Shown here in pieces: positions 6,640 through 16,369 of a DNA stretch of 32,261 nt. Position 1 is the first letter of the stretch. Every line of letters begins with the position of its first letter. The stretch is from an uncultured Clostridia bacterium (lineage in GTDB: Bacteria; Bacillota; Clostridia; Christensenellales; Aristaeellaceae), in the NCBI GenBank assembly GCA_946407745.1, contig CAMJPQ010000041.1, positions 1 to 32,261 on the forward strand, read 5' to 3'. A program made the translations under genes and the position numbers. The notes beneath the pieces were generated by a model. It was given only the letters and a program-made list of their open reading frames with translations. It made no database searches and was not told where the DNA came from.

Positions 6640-9165
6640 TTACACTTCCATATGATAAACACCAGCCATCAACTCCTGAGCTTCCCGTCCAGGCAGGATC
6701 ACCGTAGTTGTACAATTAGCAGGGATGGAGAAGGTATAAACTGTTTTACCCGCTATGCGCTTCCAGCTGCTTTCCACCTGGCCGAATATGCTGTCGTATT
6801 TCACGCCAGCGTATTCAAAGTGACCGCCCGGACGGGGAACAATGAGAAAATGGTTTTCTCCATCCATCTGCACGCCGCACATGACCCGGAACACCCACTC
6901 CAGCACAGCGCCCTTGGAATAGTGATCCAGGGAAGCGATGCCGCCCTGTGCCTGGGTACCTTCCCAGCTTTCCCACACAGTGGTAGCGCCTGCCCTTGGC
7001 ATGAACAGCCAGCCGGGCATTTCCTCGTTTTCCAGCATCCTGTAGGCCGCTTCCAAATCTATATCGTCCAGCACATCCAGGATCAGCGGTGTGGACAGGA
7101 AGCCGGTGCCTACCCGGTAACGATAGTTTTTCACAGCTTGGAGCAGACGATGCTTTGCAAATTCCGTTTGCTTTTCATCCAGCAGGTTCATATATAACGG
7201 GCGAACCAGCGCAGCCTGTCGATCCGTGTCCAGGGAGAAATCCGGCTTTTCAACCAGCTCCTGATAGGCTTTTTTGCAGCCGGATTCGTATTGGCGGTAC
7301 AGCGCTGCGTCCTCTGCTTTTCCCAGATGCTCGGCAATTTCAGCCATCAGGCCCATCACATAGACGGTGTAAGCGGTGGATACTTCGGGATGGGGAGCTG
7401 CCATGTCCGTCCATTTATTGGGATGCACCTCGGCAGGCTCGGCCCATTCGCCATAGCTTTGACCCGCGTTGACGGCATATTTCCTGTTGTCCCCATGTAG
7501 TCTCAGAGGTTTGGCCAGCAGGCCCAGCCTGCCGCAGCGCTTCATCATAAACTGGGCGTACTTCTTCATGCCGGGATAATACCGGGTCAGGATGCGCTTG
7601 TCCCCATACTGTTTCCAGAAACGGTACGGGATGATCACGCCCGCATCCGCCCAGCCCACAGAGCCGTTCATGGTGTTCATGTAAAAGTCTACGCCGCCAG
7701 CCGGGGCAATCTGGGGCAGACAGCCGTCCTTCCGCTGCCAGTCGTACATGTCATTCAGGAACTTCCTGGAAAAGGAAGCATAATCGAACAGATAGGCCGC
7801 CGTGCCGAAAAAGATCTGTGCGTCTCCGGTCCAGCCATGCCTCTCCCGGGTGGGACAGTCAGTGGGCAGGTCGGCGGAGTTGTTCTTCATACTCCAGCGG
7901 GTGCAGGAGACGAAGCGGTTTAGAAGCATATTAGAGCTGTCAAAGGACAACGTGTCCTCCATATCAGAATATACGGCGATCGCTTCAAAGTCCTCGGGCC
8001 TGACTTCGATATCGCCGTCCACCTGCACAAACTGAAAACCGAAAATGCAGAAGCGGGGCTTGTATTCATCGAGGCCCTCCCGGCAGGTGTATTCGATGCA
8101 CTGCAAGGGCGTGGTGATTTTCTTATTGCTGCATTGGATGTTCCTCAGGGTCAATTCGCCTTGGCTGTCCAGCATTTCCCCATGGGTTAGCGTGATCTTC
8201 TGCCCCTGCTTGGCCTGCACCCGGAAAGAGACATAACCGGCAATATTCTGGCCGAAATCCAGCACCGTTTTCCCGCTGGGTGTATGAATCATCTGGGGCG
8301 TAAATCGCTCATGCTCCCGGACGGGCACATTATTGGACGCGGATGGAATAACTGCGCGAGAAGTAAGCTTTGCTTTCCCGCTGTAGCTCGGTTCCCGACC
8401 GGCGTCCACAATTTCGCCGTCCTTGTTGTCCGCAAAGCGGATGGGGCCGTCATTGCTCCAATCCCACGTTTCGTCCGTGCAGATGGTCTGTGTCTTTCCG
8501 TCAACACCGGTGATTTCCAGCTGGCACAGCAGGGCGGTTTCCGAGCCGTATTGGTTTTTCAGGCCCCAGGCTCCCACACTGCCCCGATACCAGCCGTCCG
8601 CCAGCTGCACGGTCAGTACATTTTCACCCTCGATCAGTAGATCTGTCACATCATAGGTTTGATACTGAATGCGCTTGTTGTAATCGGTAATGCCGGGAGC
8701 CAGGATGAAATCACCAACCCGATGCCCATTCAGCATGGCCTCATACAATCCGCAGGCGGTGATATACAGCCGGGCTTTCCGGACCTTCTCCACAGAGAAC
8801 GCCTTCCGGAAGCAATCCACGGGATAGCGCTGCTTCTTGTTCACGCTGTAATTGCCGGTAATCCAGGAAGCGTCCCACTGGCTGATGCCCATTTCAAAGC
8901 TGGCGGGCTCACTCCACTCGCCAGGCGTATCGTTCTCGTCCCACAGGCGCACCTTCCACGCCACCCGCTCCCTGTCGGAAAGGAGCATCGGATAGTCCGC
9001 GTGCATCGAGGAGGACGCGACCTTGCCGCTGTCCCACTGATCGCAGACGATCTGGTACGCAGTCTGGCGAATACCGCCCTCGCAGTTCCAGAAGGTACGG
9101 GGGTGCTGCAGGTCTATGCCCAGCGGATCGCGCAGATACTCTGTTCTCAGGCGGATCGCAATCAT
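6640..9165 (-). CDS. Alpha-L-rhamnosidase, GH78 (copy 1)
   Basis: The product has 841 residues, normal for bacterial GH78. It would hydrolyse terminal alpha-L-rhamnose from oligosaccharides or plant glycosides. The order is an N-terminal beta domain, an accessory domain with jelly-roll character (LYITACGLYEAMLNGHRVGD), the (alpha/alpha)6 barrel and a C-terminal beta domain (about residues 760-841). The barrel carries the family acidic motif DCPTRER-x-GWTGD (D436, E441, D448) and later GATTVWESWEG. There is no signal peptide, so it is cytoplasmic. GGAGGAG lies 8 nt before the ATG. It is a close paralogue of the enzyme at 27901-30462 (matching phrases such as ITDYNKRIQYQTYDVT), with a few residues missing near position 40. 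It sits between the esterase and SDR genes of one operon. Confidence 0.93.
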   Translation of the reverse strand: MIAIRLRTEYLRDPLGIDLQHPRTFWNCEGGIRQTAYQIVCDQWDSGKVASSSMHADYPMLLSDRERVAWKVRLWDENDTPGEWSEPASFEMGISQWDASWITGNYSVNKKQRYPVDCFRKAFSVEKVRKARLYITACGLYEAMLNGHRVGDFILAPGITDYNKRIQYQTYDVTDLLIEGENVLTVQLADGWYRGSVGAWGLKNQYGSETALLCQLEITGVDGKTQTICTDETWDWSNDGPIRFADNKDGEIVDAGREPSYSGKAKLTSRAVIPSASNNVPVREHERFTPQMIHTPSGKTVLDFGQNIAGYVSFRVQAKQGQKITLTHGEMLDSQGELTLRNIQCSNKKITTPLQCIEYTCREGLDEYKPRFCIFGFQFVQVDGDIEVRPEDFEAIAVYSDMEDTLSFDSSNMLLNRFVSCTRWSMKNNSADLPTDCPTRERHGWTGDAQIFFGTAAYLFDYASFSRKFLNDMYDWQRKDGCLPQIAPAGGVDFYMNTMNGSVGWADAGVIIPYRFWKQYGDKRILTRYYPGMKKYAQFMMKRCGRLGLLAKPLRLHGDNRKYAVNAGQSYGEWAEPAEVHPNKWTDMAAPHPEVSTAYTVYVMGLMAEIAEHLGKAEDAALYRQYESGCKKAYQELVEKPDFSLDTDRQAALVRPLYMNLLDEKQTEFAKHRLLQAVKNYRYRVGTGFLSTPLILDVLDDIDLEAAYRMLENEEMPGWLFMPRAGATTVWESWEGTQAQGGIASLDHYSKGAVLEWVFRVMCGVQMDGENHFLIVPRPGGHFEYAGVKYDSIFGQVESSWKRIAGKTVYTFSIPANCTTTVILPGREAQELMAGVYHMEV

Positions 9166-9189
9166 GTCGATTTCTCCTCCGTTCGAATG

Positions 9190-9969
9190 TCATTCCCCGA
9201 CGATGCGGTACAGCGTGGTCTCCATATACGGTGTCCACCACTCCAGATAGCCGGCCTGCGTGGGGTGGATGGGATCTGCCATCCACAGGGCGCGCTTCTC
9301 TTCGGAGACAGCGTTGAACGCGGCATCGTTCCACAAGTCTATCACGGGTACATCCCATTTTTCAGCAATCTGCAGCAGCAGATCGACCATCTTTCGGTAA
9401 GCATCGCTGTCGTATCTGGGATTGGTATAGAAGACAATGGGACAATGCCAGGTATTCTGCACATATTGGATGATGAATTCTATGGCCCCCGCCACTGTCC
9501 GGGTGTCAAAGGCCCCTGTTTCGGAAATCCCGCCCAGCGGTTTCCGCTGCGTCGCATCGTTGGTGGACAGCTGGCAGACGACCAGATCGGGGCGCAGGCC
9601 GGGGTCAAGGCGCTTCAGGCGTGCGACATAGGAGTCCGGACCGGAATCCACCAGCGTCGTACCGGATACAGCCTCTTTGGTCATCACTGATCCGTTGTGC
9701 CGGGTGATATAATCGGCAAAAGAGATGCCCTGGGCCGCCGCGCCGAAGGTCACGGAGGATCCAAGATACAGGATGTGCTTCCCCTTCAGCGGGCTCTCCG
9801 GCAGCGTTTCAACATGCTCTGGGGCATATGCGGACGCGTTGCCCGGCAGGCTCCGTGTTTTCAGATCATGAAGGCCTGAGAACGGCCCCCAGCTCCATTG
9901 AAAGCCGCAGAAAACCAGCCACAGGACAATCAGCACAGCAGCAAGAACAATCATCATCACTTTTCTCAT
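9190..9969 (-). CDS. Membrane-anchored SGNH/GDSL-type hydrolase
   Basis: The product has 259 residues. The start ATG overlaps the transporter stop (ATGA, 9966-9969), with GAGG 5 nt upstream. Residues about 4-23 are a membrane segment after a short basic N-terminus, with no clear cleavage site. The catalytic part probably faces outside. The SGNH blocks are present: [11 protein letters not shown] (nucleophile Ser), [15 protein letters not shown] (Asn) and [10 protein letters not shown] (Asp/His). Such enzymes are esterases or deacetylases. Next to a GH78 and a sugar transporter it probably removes acyl groups from a decorated glycoside before uptake. The actual ester is not predictable. Confidence 0.87.
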   Translation of the reverse strand: MRKVMMIVLAAVLIVLWLVFCGFQWSWGPFSGLHDLKTRSLPGNASAYAPEHVETLPESPLKGKHILYLGSSVTFGAAAQGISFADYITRHNGSVMTKEAVSGTTLVDSGPDSYVARLKRLDPGLRPDLVVCQLSTNDATQRKPLGGISETGAFDTRTVAGAIEFIIQYVQNTWHCPIVFYTNPRYDSDAYRKMVDLLLQIAEKWDVPVIDLWNDAAFNAVSEEKRALWMADPIHPTQAGYLEWWTPYMETTLYRIVGE

Positions 9970-11480
9970 GCTTTCCTCGATTTGATCTCTTCCTGCTCTT
10001 TTGCGATGCTCTTCTCCACGTTGATGAACCACAGGATCACCGCCAGGATGATGCCGGTGAATACCTCCAGCCCCACGAAGGCGAAGGAGATCACCCAGTT
10101 GACGGAATCAGGCTGCTGCAGCGCCACGGTCAGCACACCGTCCGCTGCGGGCTTCAGGCTTTCCAGGGCCACCTGGGCGGTCTGGCCGTTGGCCGCCAGC
10201 CAGGAGGAAGCCTCCGCCACGCTGCCGGCCGTGATGGGTGCCGCATATCCCGCCCCGGCCAGCATCCAGTTGAATACGCCGGTCATGATGCCTACCATGG
10301 CCACCGCGATGATGTTGTAGATGGACATGGCTGCACCGTCCATGCGGATGTTCTTTCTCCACTCGAGATGGTCCAGGCAGTCCGCAAACAGAGCCATGAA
10401 TACATAGGCGCAGGGCAGTCCGCCGATGTTTTTGATAAATTGACCGATGAGAACAATCACAAGATTTGTCGGGAACATCCAGCAGATCAGGCTGCCGATG
10501 GCGTAGAGGATGAAGCCCGCCATGGTCACGTTCCGCTTTCCAAACTTTTTCGCTAGAGGCCATACGGCGAAAATGCCGATGCCCATGGGTACGCCGCCAA
10601 TCACGGAGACCAGCATCTGGGTGATGCCGTCGTTATAGGTTCCCAGCACATAATTGCAGTAGTACACCAGGCCCAGGTTCTTGAGGGTGGTGCCAATGGT
10701 GTAGACCAGGAAATACACATACATGAGCACCATGTATTTATCCGTGAAGAGGATCCTGATCTGCTGACTGAAGGTGAGCTGGCTTTTCTCCTGTTCCTTC
10801 CCGGCATTTTCCTCCGTCACCCGCTCTTTGGTGAAGAAGTATTCCAGCAGTGTCAAGGGCAGGGCGATGATAGCCAGGATGGACATGAGTGTGATCCACT
10901 TGGATTTGTCCACACCGATCATGGGCATGATCACCATGGGGAATACCAGAGCAACCAATATGCCGCTCATCATGATGGTGGTGATCTGGTTGAAAACGCT
11001 CAGGCCACCCCGGGCGGTGCCGTCCCGGGTAGACAGCGGCACCATCAGGTTATGGCTCATGTTGAAGATGGTGTAAGCGAAGGAGTAGAACAGATTGTAG
11101 GAGATCATCACCCAAATCGCCTTTACCGTATCGCTGCCCTCGGGCACGGTGAAGAGCAGAATGGCGGTAATCGTCACCAATGGCGCGGACAGCAGCAGCC
11201 AGGGCCGTGCCTTGCCCTCCTTCGTCCGCGTCCGGTCAATCACCTGACCCATGACGATGTTGGTGATGGCGTCAATCACCTTGGACACGATGGGAAAGAC
11301 CGTCAGAAACACGCCGCCCCACAAAGGAGTCAGCTTCAGCACGTCGGTATAATAAACGTTCAGGTAGGTGGCCAGCACCGCGTTGAGCAGCAGCGCTCCG
11401 GCAGGGCCCAGCAGGTAGCCCAGCCATTTTTCTTTCTTGGTGACGGTATCGGATCGAACCAGACTTGCAGGCAGCTTCAT
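9966..11480 (-). CDS. GPH-family (glycoside-pentoside-hexuronide) cation symporter, copy 1
   Basis: The product has 504 residues with about 12 hydrophobic segments. The family signature between TM2 and TM3 is clear ([25 protein letters not shown]). This is the MelB/XynP type, which imports small glycosides with Na+ or H+. The ATG at 11480 overlaps the GH3 stop by 4 nt, and GGAGGAG lies about 9 nt upstream. A long loop before the last membrane segment is rich in Ala and Ser and contains the phrase [10 protein letters not shown], close to QQPDSIKTFF in the second transporter (21227-22903). It shares an operon with GH3, esterase and GH78, so the cargo is probably a rhamnose-containing glycoside. 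Confidence 0.92.
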   Translation of the reverse strand: MKLPASLVRSDTVTKKEKWLGYLLGPAGALLLNAVLATYLNVYYTDVLKLTPLWGGVFLTVFPIVSKVIDAITNIVMGQVIDRTRTKEGKARPWLLLSAPLVTITAILLFTVPEGSDTVKAIWVMISYNLFYSFAYTIFNMSHNLMVPLSTRDGTARGGLSVFNQITTIMMSGILVALVFPMVIMPMIGVDKSKWITLMSILAIIALPLTLLEYFFTKERVTEENAGKEQEKSQLTFSQQIRILFTDKYMVLMYVYFLVYTIGTTLKNLGLVYYCNYVLGTYNDGITQMLVSVIGGVPMGIGIFAVWPLAKKFGKRNVTMAGFILYAIGSLICWMFPTNLVIVLIGQFIKNIGGLPCAYVFMALFADCLDHLEWRKNIRMDGAAMSIYNIIAVAMVGIMTGVFNWMLAGAGYAAPITAGSVAEASSWLAANGQTAQVALESLKPAADGVLTVALQQPDSVNWVISFAFVGLEVFTGIILAVILWFINVEKSIAKEQEEIKSRKA

Positions 11481-13615
11481 TGCGCGTTCTCCTCCTTTGG
11501 CAGCTTGGGTACTTTCACGGGTGACAGGAAGCATTTGATTCCTTTGAATAAATGACCGTTCGCCGTTTCCATCATGCCGTTGGCAACGTGCCAGGGCATG
11601 CTCTGCCCGGCGGACATGGACATGGAGCGCAGAGAATTGCTTTCCAGAATGCGTTTTAAGAACAGCGCACCTTTCTTTGCGTTTTCCTTTTCCGGGCTAT
11701 CCGGCATTTTATCCGCTTTCTTCATCTGTTTCTTTGCGACGGACAAGACCGCGTTGAACAGGATCCGGCCCATGAAGGACTGCTGCAGGTCAGTAAACCG
11801 GGATTCCAGTGTGATCGGGTATGATTTAGGCAAATCCGGAACGATATAGGTGTCAGGCCATGCTTTCTCTTCTTTTTCCTCCACGATGATAGTGACAGTT
11901 TTGCTTTCGCCGGGTTGCAGATACACCTTGTCGAAGCCTTTCAGTTCTCCATCCACATAGAGCTGCGCCACCTCACCTCCGAAGCGGGAACCGGTGTTGG
12001 TGATGGTCTGGGTATAGGTATTTCCATTCTTTTGCCATTCGCTGTGTGTGAAGGTAGTATAGCTCAGGCCGTGGCCGAATGGGTAGCGAACGGTTATCCC
12101 GTGCTTCTGATAATACCGGTAGCCCACTTCCGTCCCCTCCGTATAAACCTCCTGCAAGGTTTTCCCAAAGCTTTCATGGCTGGGCACGTCTTCGTATTTC
12201 ATGGGCCAGGTTTCCGCCAGCTTACCGGATGGGTTCCTCTCACCGAATAATAGCTGTGCTGTGGCTTCGCCGCCGTTCTGCCCCGGCAGGAACATGTTCA
12301 GAATGGCGCTGACCCGATCGTTGAAGGGAAGTTCCACCACGCTGCCGCCAAAGAGGACTACCACAACCTTTTTGCCTGTGGCGATCATATCATCGATCAT
12401 CTTCAGCTGCTTTTCCGGCAGGCGCATATTCTCCCGGTCGCAGCCCTCAGACTCATATTCGTCCGTCAGCCCGGCGAAGACAAGGATGGTATCGCACTCC
12501 GTCAGGGAAACGCTCCGGATGCCGCGCCGTTGGAAGGCTTCCGCCGCCGTCGTGACCTGCGTCGGGTTGATCATGGAGCTGCCCGCGCCCTGGTAGCGCA
12601 TATTTTCAAAAAGCTCGCCTGTGATATGCAGCTTTTCTCTGCCCGTCAGCGGAAGCGTTCCATCGTTCTTCATCAGCACGGCACAGTCGGCGGCAATTTC
12701 CCCGGCCAGGTCATGATGCGCCTGCCAATCCACTGGAGTCGTATCAGCGGGCTTCACATATTGTTCGATCCATTTCAGGACGTTCCGGCAGGCCTGATCC
12801 AGGTCTGCCATGGGCAGTGATCCGTCCTGTGCTGCGTCCAGAATCTGCCGGCGGCAGATGGCAGTATCGCCGGGCATTTCCAGGTCGAGTCCTGCTTTGA
12901 TCCCGGCTGTCCGGTCATGCGCCGCGCCCCAGTCGGTCATCACCACACCGTCAAAGCCCCATTCATTGCGAAGAATATCGGTAAGCAACCACTTGTTTTC
13001 GGAGCAGTACACCCCGTTGATCTGATTGTAAGCACACATCAGTGTGGCGGGATGGGCATGCTTCACGATATATTCAAAGGGCTTCAGATACAGATTCCGG
13101 ATGGTATTCTCTGACGCCACCGAGATGCCCATGAAACGATAGTTTTCGCTGTTGTTCATGGCAAAATGCTTCACCGATACGCCCACACCCTGGCTCTGAA
13201 CACCCTCCACTTCAGCAGCGCCCATGACGCCTGCCAACAGAGGATCCTCGGAAAAATATTCAAAATTCCGCCCGCATAGGGGATTCCGCTTGATGTTCAC
13301 CCCAGGGCCCAGCAGGGTGTGCACACCATAATGACGGCATTCTCTACCGATGGCCGCACCCATCTTTTTGAGATTATCCGGATTCCACCCGGAGGCGGTG
13401 GCCACGGCAGTGGGAAAGGCCGTGGCTGGTTCACTTTTGCTGATGCCGTTGTCTCCGCCTTCTGTCTGTTTCCGAAGGCCATGAGGGCCGTCTGACATGC
13501 AAAGAGACGGAATCCCCAATCTCGGGATGGGATTGGTATACATGAAGTCAGTGCCGGAAACCAGCGCCGCCTTTTCTTCAAGCGTCATTTGTTTCAGAAT
13601 GCTTTCAGTGTCCAT
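11477..13615 (-). CDS. Glycoside hydrolase family 3 (beta-glucosidase-like)
   Basis: The product has 712 residues, is cytoplasmic (no signal peptide), and is the first gene of the minus-strand operon with GGAGG 7 nt before the ATG. The N-terminal TIM-barrel domain includes KHFAMNNSE and the nucleophile motif [12 protein letters not shown]. The alpha/beta sandwich domain includes [18 protein letters not shown] fibronectin-III-like region follows ([25 protein letters not shown]). The second half of that FnIII domain, usually with an aromatic FAYYN strand and a GxYxIxVGxSS motif, is not visible; the protein passes directly into an alpha-helical tail ending KVPKLPKE. The likely job is removal of a beta-linked glucose, galactose or xylose from an imported glycoside. 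Confidence 0.92.
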   Translation of the reverse strand: MDTESILKQMTLEEKAALVSGTDFMYTNPIPRLGIPSLCMSDGPHGLRKQTEGGDNGISKSEPATAFPTAVATASGWNPDNLKKMGAAIGRECRHYGVHTLLGPGVNIKRNPLCGRNFEYFSEDPLLAGVMGAAEVEGVQSQGVGVSVKHFAMNNSENYRFMGISVASENTIRNLYLKPFEYIVKHAHPATLMCAYNQINGVYCSENKWLLTDILRNEWGFDGVVMTDWGAAHDRTAGIKAGLDLEMPGDTAICRRQILDAAQDGSLPMADLDQACRNVLKWIEQYVKPADTTPVDWQAHHDLAGEIAADCAVLMKNDGTLPLTGREKLHITGELFENMRYQGAGSSMINPTQVTTAAEAFQRRGIRSVSLTECDTILVFAGLTDEYESEGCDRENMRLPEKQLKMIDDMIATGKKVVVVLFGGSVVELPFNDRVSAILNMFLPGQNGGEATAQLLFGERNPSGKLAETWPMKYEDVPSHESFGKTLQEVYTEGTEVGYRYYQKHGITVRYPFGHGLSYTTFTHSEWQKNGNTYTQTITNTGSRFGGEVAQLYVDGELKGFDKVYLQPGESKTVTIIVEEKEEKAWPDTYIVPDLPKSYPITLESRFTDLQQSFMGRILFNAVLSVAKKQMKKADKMPDSPEKENAKKGALFLKRILESNSLRSMSMSAGQSMPWHVANGMMETANGHLFKGIKCFLSPVKVPKLPKEENAQ

Positions 13616-13755
13616 GGGATGCCTCCTTGCATTACATGGAGAGAACGAATCTTTGTGTCAATCTTATTGTACACTAACCGCTTACCAAAAGTCTTGCATG
13701 ATTGTGATAATAGTTGTATAATTGTATCGTCTTGAAAATGGAAGGTGTGATATGT
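13616..13755. promoter_or_regulatory. Divergent control region between the GH3 operon and its AraC regulator
   Basis: A good sigma-70 promoter faces right: TTGCAT 13694-13699, 17-bp spacer, TATAAT 13717-13722, feeding the AraC gene. Facing left, TACAAT (13671-13666 on the minus strand) is a plausible -10 for the GH3 operon, but its -35 (about AGACTT or GACTTT) is poor, as expected of an activator-dependent promoter. A near-palindrome GTGTCAATCTTATTGTACAC (13655-13674) overlaps the left-facing -10 and could be an operator. The role of the AraC protein here is inferred from position. Confidence 0.6.
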
Positions 13756-14928
13756 GTGAAAAAGATGGATCTTACCTATCTGTGCGGCACCATTGGCAAC
13801 CTGTGCGGCTTTCCCGTGAGGCTGTACGAGGGGGACAGATTGCTTTTCAAGGTGGATCATTCCGGCTTGAAATATGATCCTATCATTTCCTTTCAAAAAG
13901 ACTTGTTCGCATTAAAAGAGCACGTAGGTACTTACATTACGCCCCGTTATTATTTCTATGGCGTGGTGAGCAGCAACGATATCCGCCTGATCATGGGGCC
14001 AACCCGTCAGCTTCCTGCCACAGATCAACAACTGCGGGAGCTGGCCTTTTTAAGCAATGTTCCGGCAGATGCGACTCAGGAGTTCATGCAGGCCATGCGT
14101 TCTCTGGTGCCAATGCCGCTGGAAAGCTTGCAGCAGATCCTGTGTACCCTGAATTATGTGATGAATGGGGAGAAACTGTCCCTGGAAGATATTGCGCTTA
14201 ACGAACCTGCCGAAAAGCAAATTGCGCCTTCCACGGTAAAGACCAACGATGAGCAGACGATCTATGAGGAAAGTCACAATACGCTGGCAATTGAACAAAC
14301 CTTGATGAATATGATCCGCAAAGGCGATACAGATGCTCTAAAAGCTTGGATCGCCGCTGCACCAGCGGTTCATGCCGGACCGATGGCGCAGGAGCATTTA
14401 CGGCAGTACAAAAATACCTTTATTGTCACCGCTACCCTGGCCGCCCGTTCCGCCATCCGTGGCGGAATGAACGTGGAAGAAGCCCTGTCTACAAGCGATT
14501 TGTTGATCCGCAATTGCGAAGCTCTCCAGGATGTGCAGAGCATTCTGCGCTTGCAAATCAACATGCTCCTTACCTATACCGAGCAGGTGGCACGCTTGCG
14601 GGAAGGAATTCAGCCAACCCCTTTGGCAATTGCCGTGTCTGAATGGGTACAGCGGCATCTAAGCGAACCAATAGATACTGAAAAACTGGCTCGGGAGCTT
14701 CATTATTCCCGTCCGCATCTTTCCCGAAAGTTCAGAGAAGAAACCAGCATGACCCTTACCGATTTCATACTCACGAAAAAAAGCGAGGAGGCCACCCGCC
14801 TACTCGCTTACACTGATAAGAGCTTAATCGCCATCAGTGACTATTTGGGCTTTTCCTCGCAAAGCCATTTTTCCAGGGTCTTTAAAAAATATATTGGCAA
14901 GACTCCATCTGAGTATAAAGCTCAATAG
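13756..14928 (+). CDS. AraC-family transcriptional regulator 1
   Basis: The product has 390 residues. I start it at GTG 13756, because GGAAGGTG lies 8-10 nt upstream and the -10 element at 13717-13722 overlaps the longer open frame. Residues about 295-390 are the double helix-turn-helix AraC DNA-binding domain (IDTEKLARELHYSRPHLSRK; ISDYLGFSSQSHFSRVFKKY). The N-terminal part (ITPRYYFYGVVSS, RLIMGPTRQ) is the type found in Clostridia regulators of sugar loci and probably senses a sugar, but no defined cupin motif is visible. It is divergent from the GH3-to-surface-protein operon and is its likely activator. Confidence 0.9.
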   Translation: MKKMDLTYLCGTIGNLCGFPVRLYEGDRLLFKVDHSGLKYDPIISFQKDLFALKEHVGTYITPRYYFYGVVSSNDIRLIMGPTRQLPATDQQLRELAFLSNVPADATQEFMQAMRSLVPMPLESLQQILCTLNYVMNGEKLSLEDIALNEPAEKQIAPSTVKTNDEQTIYEESHNTLAIEQTLMNMIRKGDTDALKAWIAAAPAVHAGPMAQEHLRQYKNTFIVTATLAARSAIRGGMNVEEALSTSDLLIRNCEALQDVQSILRLQINMLLTYTEQVARLREGIQPTPLAIAVSEWVQRHLSEPIDTEKLARELHYSRPHLSRKFREETSMTLTDFILTKKSEEATRLLAYTDKSLIAISDYLGFSSQSHFSRVFKKYIGKTPSEYKAQ

Positions 14929-15369
14929 AATGCCACTGTGCTTTATCTAACAACAGCAGAAGTCGAACTACCACCTATAAAGCAAAGGCTGAAATGTGAA
15001 CAAAACCTTGATTTTCAGCCATTGGACTGCTCTTCACTCTATTAAAGCGGTAGGCGAACTACCACTTGCTAAAACAAGGTGAAATGTGAACAGAACAAAG
15101 TTTTTCGCCCACTTGTCCGTTCTTCACTCGAATTGAGGCGGAAGGTCAACTACCACTTCTATAGTACAAGCTGAAAGTTGAACTAACCCATGATTTTCAA
15201 CGACGGGACCGCTCAATACTCAAAGTGAAATAGAAGGCAAGCTCCGCCCTACAAGAGCAAAGCTCCCTTTTGTTTGTTAAGATGCAGGAGTTTCAGGGCT
15301 TTTCAAGAATTATTCATTTGCTTTGTTGTCACTTATTCACTAACCGTTTGAAAAGGCCAGGAGGAATCC
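14929..15369. other. Intergenic region holding the 91-bp tandem repeats
   Basis: There is no coding frame of note. The left two thirds (14956-15255) is the tandem repeat annotated separately. The remainder (15256-15369) is AT-rich, with a small GAGC-AAA-GCTC hairpin near 15254-15266 followed by CCCTTTTGTTT, which might terminate AraC transcription. It then leads into the ribosome binding site AGGAGG of the LysR gene. I see no convincing promoter for that gene. Confidence 0.5.
14956..15255 (+). repeat. Three 91-bp tandem repeats with conserved hairpins, plus a partial fourth
   Basis: Units start at 14956, 15047 and 15138 with an exact 91-nt period, and a truncated fourth begins near 15229. 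Shared blocks are GAACTACCAC near the start, GTGAAATGTGAAC, TTTTC(A/G)(G/C/A)C in the middle and a CTCTTCACTC-like block near the end. In unit 1 GGCTGAAA pairs with TTTCAGCC; in unit 2 GGTGAAA pairs with TTTCGCC through a T-G wobble; in unit 3 GTTGAA pairs with TTCAAC. Unit 2 also has GGTAG/CTACC at its start. The units diverge in sequence while the stems persist, which hints at a structured RNA. Confidence 0.7.
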
Positions 15370-16242
15370 ATGCACCGGTACATGCGATACTATATCGCCG
15401 TTATTGAAACAGGCAGCTTTTTTGAAGCGGGAGAAGCCTGCCACATCTCCCAGTCCGCTATTTCGCAGCAGATCAAAGCGCTGGAAAATGAACTCCAGGT
15501 AACGTTGATCGAGCGGCGTGGGCGGAAGTTCACCGTCACGCCTGCCGGGCGATATTTCTATGAGCAAGCCAAAAAACAGATACAAGCGCTGGACAGCATT
15601 GTGCGGGAAGTACGCCGGATCGACAGCGGAGAATACCAACGACTGCGGGTGGGCGTGCTGAACGGCTTCAGCGCCCGGATCATTCAAAAAACCGTGCGGG
15701 ATTTTACCCTCTCCCATCCCCATGTGCAGCTTTCCCTGACCACAGGCACTCATGAGGAACTTTTTCACCCGGTGAATGAAGGGTCCCTGGATATTGTGGT
15801 CAACGATCAGTGGCGGGCGCTTTCGGATCAGTATATCAATGAAGAATTGTTAGAGCAAAAGCTGTTCGCCCTGATCCGTCAGGATGACCCGCTGACAGAG
15901 AAGGAGCGTGTTACGCTGAATGATGTACAGGATAAGCTATGTATCCTGGTCACGTCAGCGGAGCAGCGGGAAACGGAAGCTGCCCACTGGCGGGATGTGA
16001 TGGGCATGCAGAGCAGCTTCCTGTTTGCTGATAATGTGGACGAGGCACGCATGAACGCCGCTGCTGGGATCGGCTTCTATCCCTGTGATGAAGATATGCC
16101 GACGGATGGCGGAACGGTGCTTGTGCCGCTGTATCGCGGGGATGCGGCTATGACCCGGAAAATGTTTGCCTTTTGGCCGGAAAGCAGTGATTCCTCCCTG
16201 CAATGGGAATTTGCAGACGTACTACGACAGAATGTCAAATAA
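15370..16242 (+). CDS. LysR-family transcriptional regulator
   Basis: The product has 290 residues. AGGAGGAATCC precedes the ATG. Residues 1-60 form the winged HTH (YIAVIETGSFFEAGEACHISQSAISQQIKALE), followed by the linker helix and a type 2 periplasmic-binding-like effector domain (residues about 90-290; LRVGVLNGFSARIIQKTVRDF, LDIVVNDQW). The effector is unknown. It precedes the flavodoxin-aldo/keto reductase genes in the same orientation, separated by a strong terminator, so it is probably transcribed alone. It is the obvious candidate to control that redox module, perhaps in response to an electrophile or redox stress. That link is inference from position. Confidence 0.92.
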   Translation: MHRYMRYYIAVIETGSFFEAGEACHISQSAISQQIKALENELQVTLIERRGRKFTVTPAGRYFYEQAKKQIQALDSIVREVRRIDSGEYQRLRVGVLNGFSARIIQKTVRDFTLSHPHVQLSLTTGTHEELFHPVNEGSLDIVVNDQWRALSDQYINEELLEQKLFALIRQDDPLTEKERVTLNDVQDKLCILVTSAEQRETEAAHWRDVMGMQSSFLFADNVDEARMNAAAGIGFYPCDEDMPTDGGTVLVPLYRGDAAMTRKMFAFWPESSDSSLQWEFADVLRQNVK

Positions 16243-16255
16243 GTTTTTCTTATCG

Positions 16256-16298
16256 AAACACGCGGAAATCCGAATTGATTCCGCGTGTTTTTCTTTTT
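16256..16298 (+). terminator. Rho-independent terminator after the LysR gene
   Basis: AAACACGCGGAA (16256-16267) pairs perfectly with TTCCGCGTGTTT (16279-16290) around an 11-nt loop and is followed by TTCTTTTT. It begins 14 nt past the LysR stop and separates that gene from the flavodoxin operon. Confidence 0.88.
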
Positions 16299-16369
16299 AG
16301 AATATAGGTGCAACGCGATAAGAGCATTGCAGCATAACGAAAGAAGACATTGGAAAGGTGGAAAATGAT

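Noticed and set aside
14956-15255. CRISPR array
   Set aside because: The 91-nt units are long, contiguous and diverged along their whole length, with no constant repeat and unique spacers and no cas genes.
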